62,003 nt of DNA from Gammaproteobacteria bacterium. GTDB lineage: Bacteria > Pseudomonadota > Gammaproteobacteria > Nitrococcales > Nitrococcaceae. The stretch is from positions 1 through 62,003 of the forward strand of contig JAUILK010000018.1 of assembly GCA_030433275.1 (NCBI GenBank), in the 5' to 3' direction. Both the position numbers and the translations under genes were made by a program. Below are positions 56,099 through 62,003 of this stretch, in pieces (within the stretch, counting starts at the first letter, position 1; every line of letters begins with the position of its first letter). The notes beneath the pieces are model-generated. The model ran no database searches, had not been told where the DNA came from, and was given only the letters and a program-made list of their open reading frames with translations.

Positions 56099-56575
56099 TC
56101 AGCGGGCGATCGTGTTGGTGCGGCGAATCTTTTTCTGCAATTGAATGATGCCGAACAACAGTGCCTCGGCAGTCGGCGGACAGCCGGGCACGTACACATC
56201 CACCGGCACAATCCGATCACATCCGCGCACCACCGCATAAGAGTAGTGATAGTAGCCACCGCCGTTGGCACAAGAACCCATGGAGATAACCCATTTCGGA
56301 TCAGCCATCTGGTCATAAACCCGACGCAAAGCGGGCGCCATTTTGTTCACCAGCGTACCGGCTACGATCATCACATCCGACTGCCGCGGCGAGGGGCGGA
56401 ACACGATACCGAACCGATCCAAATCATAGCGCGCGGCACCGGCATGCATCATCTCCACAGCACAACACGCCAGACCGAAGGTCATCGGCCACAACGAACC
56501 TGTCCGGGCCCAGTTGATCAACTTGTCTGCCGAGGTGGTGACAACACCTCGCTCGAGAACGCCTTCTATTCCCAT
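56099..56575 (-). CDS. nuoB: NADH-quinone oxidoreductase subunit B
   Basis: A 158-residue subunit carrying terminal cluster N2: [20 protein letters not shown] (tandem Cys), [20 protein letters not shown] and [20 protein letters not shown] give the four ligands. It hands electrons to quinone. Start ATG 56575 overlaps nuoA by ten bases; the longer open frame lies within nuoA. Confidence 0.96.
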   Translation of the reverse strand: MGIEGVLERGVVTTSADKLINWARTGSLWPMTFGLACCAVEMMHAGAARYDLDRFGIVFRPSPRQSDVMIVAGTLVNKMAPALRRVYDQMADPKWVISMGSCANGGGYYHYSYAVVRGCDRIVPVDVYVPGCPPTAEALLFGIIQLQKKIRRTNTIAR

Positions 56576-56922
56576 TCCAGCGCCCCTTTTTTCCACTCGT
56601 AGAGAAACCCGATTAAAAGGATACCCACGAAAATCGCCATGGCGACGAAACCAAACAGGCCCACTTGGTCCAGCACGACAGCCCATGGGAAAAGAAAAGC
56701 GATTTCCAAGTCAAAAATGATAAACAGGATGGCGACGAGGTAATAGCGCACATCGAACTTCATTCGGGAGTCTTCGAACGCTTCGAAGCCGCATTCGTAT
56801 GGTGAGAGCTTGTTCTCATCCGGACGCCGTGGCGCGAGGACTATCCCGGCTATGAGCGGGACCAAACCGGCGAACATAGCGATCACGAGAAAGACGAGAA
56901 TTGGCAAATAACTCTCAAGCAT
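56566..56922 (-). CDS. nuoA: NADH-quinone oxidoreductase subunit A
   Basis: A 118-residue three-helix subunit. [20 protein letters not shown] contains the quinone-site Cys loop, and [20 protein letters not shown] the conserved acids of helix 2. First gene of the nuo operon, 74 bases downstream of tRNA-Leu. No terminator is seen between them, so read-through from the tRNA transcript is possible. Start chosen at ATG 56922 rather than 56928; both are in frame. Confidence 0.95.
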   Translation of the reverse strand: MLESYLPILVFLVIAMFAGLVPLIAGIVLAPRRPDENKLSPYECGFEAFEDSRMKFDVRYYLVAILFIIFDLEIAFLFPWAVVLDQVGLFGFVAMAIFVGILLIGFLYEWKKGALEWE

Positions 56923-56996
56923 GAACAACTATTCCTCATAACCGAGCGCAACAAGCCCAGTGACTCGGGTTACATGCCGGTGAAACGGATTAGTTA

Positions 56997-57081
56997 TGGT
57001 GCGGATGGCCGGACTCGAACCGGCACGGCTTGCGCCACTGCCCCCTCAAGACAGCGTGTCTACCAGTTCCACCACATCCGC
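56997..57081 (-). tRNA. leuU: tRNA-Leu (GAG)
   Basis: An 85-base class II tRNA with encoded CCA. Acceptor GCGGATG/CATCCGC, anticodon arm CTGTC-TTGAGGG-GGCAG giving anticodon GAG, a long variable arm (TGGCGCAAGCCGT) and T-arm GCCGG-TTCGAGT-CCGGC. It lies downstream of secG, the classic leuU site. Confidence 0.95.
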
Positions 57082-57247
57082 GCGGCCGTCGACTTGCTCT
57101 TTGCCCCAGACCGTTTCGATCCAGAATACCGCCATCGGAACAATGCCTTACTTATCAGAATGCCGATGGCACAAAGCCTAGGCACAAGCTGTAGCCAAAG
57201 CGTATTATTCTATCAGCTGAGCCCACACTCGGCAATTTCCGAAACCA

Positions 57248-57637
57248 CTACGGGCTGTTCGGAGGAGTCGGAGGCGGCGCGGGCATTGTATCAGGCGCAG
57301 GCCCAGGCAACGATTCATGCGTGGTTTGCGCTGGAGATGACTCTTTCGGTAGTGCCGATGATTCGCTTCGCTCTACACTGCGGTCAATAACGCTGTGCGG
57401 CTGGCTATAACCGCCAGCAAGCATGGTAAGCACCAGACTGGTCCCGAAAAAACCAGCTGCAAAGAGGGTCGTCACTTTACTCAGAAAAGAAGTGGAACCA
57501 CGGGCCCCGAACACGGTAGTCGATGCACCGCTGCCAAAAGCGGCACCGGCATCCGCTCCTTTCCCGTGTTGAAGCAGCACGAGCCCTATAAGGGTAACGG
57601 CAATGACAAGATGGGTGATTAAAATAGCGGTATACAT
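57248..57637 (-). CDS. secG: Preprotein translocase subunit SecG
   Basis: A 129-residue inner-membrane protein with two helices (ITHLVIAVTLIGLVLLQHGK and FLSKVTTLFAAGFFGTSLVL) around the conserved GADAGAAFGSGASTTVFGAR loop, then a Pro/Ser-rich tail. SecG aids SecYE-mediated export. Between tpiA and tRNA-Leu. Confidence 0.95.
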   Translation of the reverse strand: MYTAILITHLVIAVTLIGLVLLQHGKGADAGAAFGSGASTTVFGARGSTSFLSKVTTLFAAGFFGTSLVLTMLAGGYSQPHSVIDRSVERSESSALPKESSPAQTTHESLPGPAPDTMPAPPPTPPNSP

Positions 57638-57675
57638 AAATCCCGCGTTCCTAGCATTGAATGGAGGTACCCTCG

Positions 57676-58434
57676 TTAAAGATCACCGGCCCGACAAATG
57701 GCAAGAAAATCATCCGCATGGAGCGAGGCCCCGCCGATAAGCCCACCGTCGACATCCGGCTGCCTGAATAGAGTCTGCGCATTCTCCGGCTTTACACTCC
57801 CGCCATAGAGAATTCGGAGCTCGGCAGCCGCGCCGGCATCATCATACTCCGCTACTCGATTACGAATATAGGCATGGGCTCCTTGTGCCTGTTCCGGGGT
57901 GGCGGTACGCCCGGTCCCAATGGCCCATATCGGTTCATAGGCAATAATCGCGGAGCGGAACGCCTGGGCGCCCTGATGTTCGAATACAGCGCGTAGCTGC
58001 TCGTCTAGAACCGCCTCGGTCGCCCCCGCTTCACGCTCCTCAAGTTTTTCACCGACGCAGAAAATCGGCGTCAAACCGTGGCGCTGTGCAGCGGCAAAAC
58101 GGCTAGCCACCAATGCATTGGACTCGCCGTAGAGTTGCCGTCGCTCAGAATGCCCCACGATGGCCCAACGACAGCCAAGTTCGGCCAGCATATCCCCAGC
58201 CACCTCTCCGGTGTAGGCCCCTTGATCCTGATCGCAGACGTTTTGAGCGCCCAAACCGACACAGCTAGTCGCCAATGCTTCAGCTGCATCGGGGAGAAAA
58301 ACAAAACTCGGGCAGATAACAATCTCGTAATTCGGGGTTGAGGGGAGCCCCGCAATAATCGCTTGTATCAGCTCTCGAGCACGCCCCCGCGCCCCGTTCA
58401 TCTTCCAATTGCCGGCGATTAACGTTGTACGCAT
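57676..58434 (-). CDS. tpiA: Triosephosphate isomerase
   Basis: A 252-residue TIM barrel. IAGNWKMNG (catalytic Lys), WAIVGHSERRQLYGESN (catalytic His), AYEPIWAIGTGRTATPEQAQ (catalytic Glu) and LRILYGGSVKPENAQTLFRQ (phosphate loop) are intact. It interconverts dihydroxyacetone phosphate and glyceraldehyde 3-phosphate. Located between glmM and secG, as in Pseudomonas. Confidence 0.97.
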   Translation of the reverse strand: MRTTLIAGNWKMNGARGRARELIQAIIAGLPSTPNYEIVICPSFVFLPDAAEALATSCVGLGAQNVCDQDQGAYTGEVAGDMLAELGCRWAIVGHSERRQLYGESNALVASRFAAAQRHGLTPIFCVGEKLEEREAGATEAVLDEQLRAVFEHQGAQAFRSAIIAYEPIWAIGTGRTATPEQAQGAHAYIRNRVAEYDDAGAAAELRILYGGSVKPENAQTLFRQPDVDGGLIGGASLHADDFLAICRAGDL

Positions 58435-58495
58435 TAGACAGCGGACCCAGTTCCTGTAAAGGTGGCGGCAAGATTACGCTTCGCTCAGCTTGAAA

Positions 58496-59857
58496 TCAAT
58501 CGGCGATGGCCGGAACGGCAAGTAAAGCTTCGGCTACCCGAGCCGCCAACTGCTCCGTCAACCGATGTACACGCTGGCGATCTCTACCTTCGATCATTAC
58601 GCGGATAACCGGCTCGGTGCCGGAAGAGCGCAGCAATACCCGGCCATGCTTGCCCAGTTCGCTCTCGACCTCCCGTACCGCGGCGGCGATGGCCGGTACT
58701 TGAAACGGATCCAAGCGCCGCGCTACAGGAACACTCACCATGTGCTGCGGCAATTTGGTCATCCCTTCACGCAACCGACTGAGCGGCTGGGTCGATACGC
58801 TCATACAACGGAGCACCTGCAGAGCAGAAACAATACCATCGCCGGTGCTCGTGCGATCCAGGCAAATAATATGGCCGGATGACTCTCCACCCACAGCACC
58901 GTGGTGATCGAGTAACATTTCCAATACATAACGATCACCAACCTTGGCACGCAACAACGACACGCCCAACTCGCCAAGCGCCTGCTCCAGACCTAAATTG
59001 GTCATAACAGTCCCGACCACCGGTCCGCGTAGCGTGCCCTGTCGCTGCCGATCACGCGCGATAATCCAAAGCAGTTCGTCACCGTCGAGCACCGCTCCGG
59101 ACTCGTCCACCATAATTACCCGATCACCATCGCCATCCAAGGCGATCCCCGCATCCGCGCCACTGCTCAAAACCGCTTGCTGCAAACGGCCGGGATAGAG
59201 TGAGCCACAATCAACATTGATATTGAGCCCATCCGGCGCCACTCCGAGACAATTCACTTCTGCCCCGAGTTCGCGAAACACGGCCGGGGCCACTTGGTAA
59301 CTAGCACCGTTCGCACAATCAACGACCAGTTTAAAACCATCCAGGCGGGTGCCGAAAGGCACAGAATGCTTGCAAAACTCAATGTAGCGGCCAGGGGCGT
59401 CCATCATCCGATACGCCTTTCCGAGTCGCCCCGAGGCGACGGTGGTAAGCGGCTCTTCCATAGCCGCCTCGATAGCCAACTCTGTCTTATCGTCGAGCTT
59501 GCGCCCCGCCGTGGAGAAGAATTTGATGCCGTTATCGTGATGAGGATTGTGGGAGGCACTGATTACGATGCCTGCGTTGGCCTGCAGGGCCCGAGTAAGG
59601 TATGCAATGGCTGGAGTCGGCATAGGCCCTAGCAGCTGGATATTTATCCCCGCCGCAGACAAACCAGCCTGCAAAGCCGACTCGAACATATAGTTCGAGA
59701 TCCGCGTATCTTTGCCGATAAGCACCTGATTGCTGGCGCTGCAATCGGAAAGAACGCGCCCGGCAGACCAACCCAGCCTGAGCATAAAATCCGGCGTTAT
59801 CGGAAATTCACCGACGCGCCCCCTGATACCATCCGTTCCAAAATAGCGCTTGTCCAT
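58496..59857 (-). CDS. glmM: Phosphoglucosamine mutase
   Basis: A 453-residue member of the alpha-D-phosphohexomutases. RYFGTDGIRGRVGEFPITPD, the active Ser in ASHNPHHDNGIKFFSTAGRK, the metal site ALDGDGDRVIMVDESG, the sugar loop GGESSGHIICLD and the phosphate site LRSSGTEPVIRVMIEGRD are present. It makes glucosamine 1-phosphate for peptidoglycan and LPS. Start ATG 59857; the frame extends upstream but unrelated. Confidence 0.96.
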   Translation of the reverse strand: MDKRYFGTDGIRGRVGEFPITPDFMLRLGWSAGRVLSDCSASNQVLIGKDTRISNYMFESALQAGLSAAGINIQLLGPMPTPAIAYLTRALQANAGIVISASHNPHHDNGIKFFSTAGRKLDDKTELAIEAAMEEPLTTVASGRLGKAYRMMDAPGRYIEFCKHSVPFGTRLDGFKLVVDCANGASYQVAPAVFRELGAEVNCLGVAPDGLNINVDCGSLYPGRLQQAVLSSGADAGIALDGDGDRVIMVDESGAVLDGDELLWIIARDRQRQGTLRGPVVGTVMTNLGLEQALGELGVSLLRAKVGDRYVLEMLLDHHGAVGGESSGHIICLDRTSTGDGIVSALQVLRCMSVSTQPLSRLREGMTKLPQHMVSVPVARRLDPFQVPAIAAAVREVESELGKHGRVLLRSSGTEPVIRVMIEGRDRQRVHRLTEQLAARVAEALLAVPAIAD

Positions 59858-60013
59858 GGAAGAATCCCTAGTTTCCGCGCAACTATTAAATATCAAGAGC
59901 TTCCAGATTTCTCACAGCTCGTATTCATCAGCAGATCACGAACCGAATCCACACCACCGCCGGCCGCAACTCAAAGCACGAATGATCGAGCACGCAATAC
60001 CAGCGGCCTGTTT

Positions 60014-60880
60014 TCAGTTCTGGTAACAGTGTGCTTGTTCGGCGATTTGCAAAGCATCAACCGTCGCTGCGACATCATGGGTACGGATAATCCGCGCACC
60101 TTTCAGCACAGCAATCACACCTGCTACCAATCCGCTTGCCAGCCGTTCGGCAACCGGACGCTGGGTAAGATCGCCCAGAAAAGATTTCCGGGAAAACCCC
60201 ACCAATACGGGCAACCTCAAATCACAAAAACGATTGAGCGCTCTCAGCAAATGCAGATTATCCTGCGTTTTTTTACCAAAACCAAAGCCCGGATCGATGA
60301 TCAACCGCTCAGGAGCTATTCCAGCCGCTTCACAGGCGAGGATGCGCGTCACGAAAAAACGGTGAATCTCCTCTACTGCGTCGTCATAGCGCGGATCCAA
60401 TTGCATCGTTCGTGGGATGCCTTGCATATGGACCAGGCAAATCGGCAGGCTCGTCTCCGCAGCGGCAGCAAGTGCTCCCGGACGCTGTAGCGCCATGATA
60501 TCGTTGATTAGCCCTGCGCCGGCGCTGGCGGCCGCGCGCATCACCTCCGGCTTAGTGGAATCCAATGAAACAGGTACCGGCAGTTCTCGGGCCAGCGTTT
60601 CGATCACCGGTAACACGCGCCGCAATTCCTCGGCAACCGTTACCTCTGCTGCACCCGGGCGACTGGATTCGCCACCCACGTCAACAATTGCCGCGCCTTC
60701 CTCCACCATGCTCCACGCCCGAGCAATAGCGGCTTGCCGGGAAAAAAAATCACCCCCGTCCGAAAAGGAATCGGGAGTGACATTCAGTACACCCATCACA
60801 CGAGGCGATGATAGATCGAGCAGTTTGCCGCCGCAATTAAGCAGCGGCAATGCAGGCTCCACTATACGCGCCTCAATCAA
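60014..60880 (-). CDS. folP: Dihydropteroate synthase
   Basis: A 288-residue TIM-barrel enzyme: [58 protein letters not shown] and [17 protein letters not shown] are the substrate loops. It condenses p-aminobenzoate with the pterin diphosphate in folate synthesis and is the sulfonamide target. The ATG overlaps the ftsH stop by four bases. Confidence 0.96.
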   Translation of the reverse strand: MIEARIVEPALPLLNCGGKLLDLSSPRVMGVLNVTPDSFSDGGDFFSRQAAIARAWSMVEEGAAIVDVGGESSRPGAAEVTVAEELRRVLPVIETLARELPVPVSLDSTKPEVMRAAASAGAGLINDIMALQRPGALAAAAETSLPICLVHMQGIPRTMQLDPRYDDAVEEIHRFFVTRILACEAAGIAPERLIIDPGFGFGKKTQDNLHLLRALNRFCDLRLPVLVGFSRKSFLGDLTQRPVAERLASGLVAGVIAVLKGARIIRTHDVAATVDALQIAEQAHCYQN

Positions 60881-62003
60881 TGCTCACTGGCCGGTCTACC
60901 GATTTTACCGCCCGGTTCATCACCCGGTGCCTTCTCGCCAGATCCAGATTGTTTATCGAGGCCTGAGGATGCCGCCGGACCGTCCCAATCCTTGGGTGGA
61001 CGCGGCGGACGCCCATTCATGATGTCGTCGATCTGCTCACGGTCCAGCGTTTCATACTTAATTAACGCATCTGCCATATTAGTCAGCTTGTCGGTATTTT
61101 CTTCGAGGATCTGCTTGGCTTGCTGATAATTCTCATCAATGATGCGCCTGACTTCTTCATCAATGGCATGGGCTGTCTCATCGGAGATTTGCTTATGCTG
61201 AGTTACTGTGTGACCCAGAAACACCTCGCCCTCATCCTCACCATAGGCAAGCGGCCCCATACGATCGGACAACCCCCATTTCGTAACCATGTTACGAGCT
61301 ATGTCGGTGGCATTCTGAATGTCGTTCTGCGCACCGGTGGTGACTCGCTCCCGACCGAAGATCATCTCCTCTGCAAGGCGCCCGCCAAAAAGGCTTGCCA
61401 AGCGGCTGTTGAGCCGCTGTTTAGTGTAGCTATAACGATCCTCTTCAGGCAGGAACATGGTCACGCCCAGCGCCCGTCCGCGTGGGATGATCGTTACCTT
61501 GTGGACCGGATCATGCTCGGGCGAGAGCAATCCCACCACAGCATGGCCAGCCTCATGGTAGGCCGTCAAGCGCTTCTCATCCTCACTCATGACCATGGAC
61601 TTGCGCTCGGCGCCCATCATGATCTTGTCCTTGGCGTCCTCGAAATCCTGCTGGCTGACCAACCGCTTATTCCGACGGGCAGCGAACAGCGCCGCTTCAT
61701 TCACCAGGTTCGCCAAATCCGCGCCGGAGAACCCTGGAGTGCCTCGGGCGATGACACGGATATCGACGTCCTCCACGGAGGGCACTTTTGCCATATGCAC
61801 CTTGAGGATCTGCTCGCGGCCCCGGACATCAGGCAATGGCACCACCACTTGTCGGTCGAAACGGCCAGGACGGAGCAACGCCGGATCCAAGACATCCGGC
61901 CGGTTGGTCGCCGCAATGACGATGATCCCCTCGCTACCCTCGAAACCGTCCATCTCCACCAGCATCTGGTTCAGCGTCTGCTCGCGCTCATCATGACCAC
62001 CAC
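60877..62003 (-). CDS. ftsH: ATP-dependent zinc metalloprotease FtsH (5' part beyond window)
   Basis: The reading frame runs off the right edge, so only about 375 C-terminal codons are seen. They begin [20 protein letters not shown] in the AAA domain. The second region of homology [20 protein letters not shown], the zinc site [12 protein letters not shown] and the distal metal Glu/Asp region are intact, followed by a Gly/Lys-rich tail. FtsH degrades membrane and short-lived cytosolic proteins such as LpxC. The N-terminal membrane anchor and Walker motifs must lie outside the window. Precedes folP, as in most gammaproteobacteria. Confidence 0.96.
   Translation of the reverse strand, partial: GGHDEREQTLNQMLVEMDGFEGSEGIIVIAATNRPDVLDPALLRPGRFDRQVVVPLPDVRGREQILKVHMAKVPSVEDVDIRVIARGTPGFSGADLANLVNEAALFAARRNKRLVSQQDFEDAKDKIMMGAERKSMVMSEDEKRLTAYHEAGHAVVGLLSPEHDPVHKVTIIPRGRALGVTMFLPEEDRYSYTKQRLNSRLASLFGGRLAEEMIFGRERVTTGAQNDIQNATDIARNMVTKWGLSDRMGPLAYGEDEGEVFLGHTVTQHKQISDETAHAIDEEVRRIIDENYQQAKQILEENTDKLTNMADALIKYETLDREQIDDIMNGRPPRPPKDWDGPAASSGLDKQSGSGEKAPGDEPGGKIGRPASEH

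Overview
The window looks like the chromosome of a gammaproteobacterium, probably near the Ectothiorhodospiraceae/Chromatiales; this placement is an inference from gene order and protein motifs, not from a search. The right half (about 33.1-62.0 kb) is a housekeeping block, all on the minus strand. In transcription order it reads ftsH (cut by the window edge), folP, glmM, tpiA, secG, tRNA-Leu(GAG), nuoA to nuoN, tRNA-fMet, rimP, nusA, infB, rbfA, truB, rpsO, pnp. This is the familiar ftsH-folP-glmM-secG-leuU-metY-rimP-nusA-infB-rbfA-truB-rpsO-pnp order with a complete 14-gene complex I operon placed between the two tRNAs. Two intrinsic terminator-like hairpins separate tRNA-fMet from rimP, a layout suggesting attenuation of the nusA-infB operon.

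The left half (1-33 kb) is an accessory region with much decay. At 1-3.3 kb lie an alkB 3' fragment joined to a DUF35-type gene fragment, an N-terminally truncated BtuF-like binding protein, an intact DUF6580 membrane protein, an IS5-family remnant and a frameshifted gene coding for two tandem copies of an unrecognised repeat. Next are chrA (chromate transporter) and a PadR-type regulator with overlapping ends, then a complete type I Wadjet (jetABCD) anti-plasmid defence operon at 5.07-11.75 kb. The 3' end of jetD overlaps a convergent unknown membrane protein. At 13.0-13.8 kb lie an integron-integrase remnant, a possible attC-like site and an IS1595-family remnant. A phosphate-selective-type porin of different base composition, recQ and an FHA-GGDEF diguanylate cyclase follow.

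A divergent tyrosine recombinase/KfrA-like pair with an AT-rich, repeat-bearing intergenic region sits at 18.8-21.0 kb. At 21.0-25.3 kb is a decayed siderophore locus: an intact PepSY/flavoreductase fusion, a wrecked TonB-dependent receptor and the 3' end of a PvdE/SyrD-like ABC exporter. The exporter is cut at an IS21-type end, and the istA remnant there is itself joined to an IS630-family remnant. dinB, astA with an M20 peptidase, and a KaiC-like ATPase/receiver/EAL signalling cluster (29.2-32.8 kb) complete the accessory part.

The most interesting units are the Wadjet operon with its unknown convergent neighbour, the KaiC-like/pseudo-receiver/EAL cluster (possibly coupling an ATP-driven RecA-fold switch to cyclic-di-GMP breakdown), and the integrase-KfrA pair. 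No CRISPR array or rRNA was seen.
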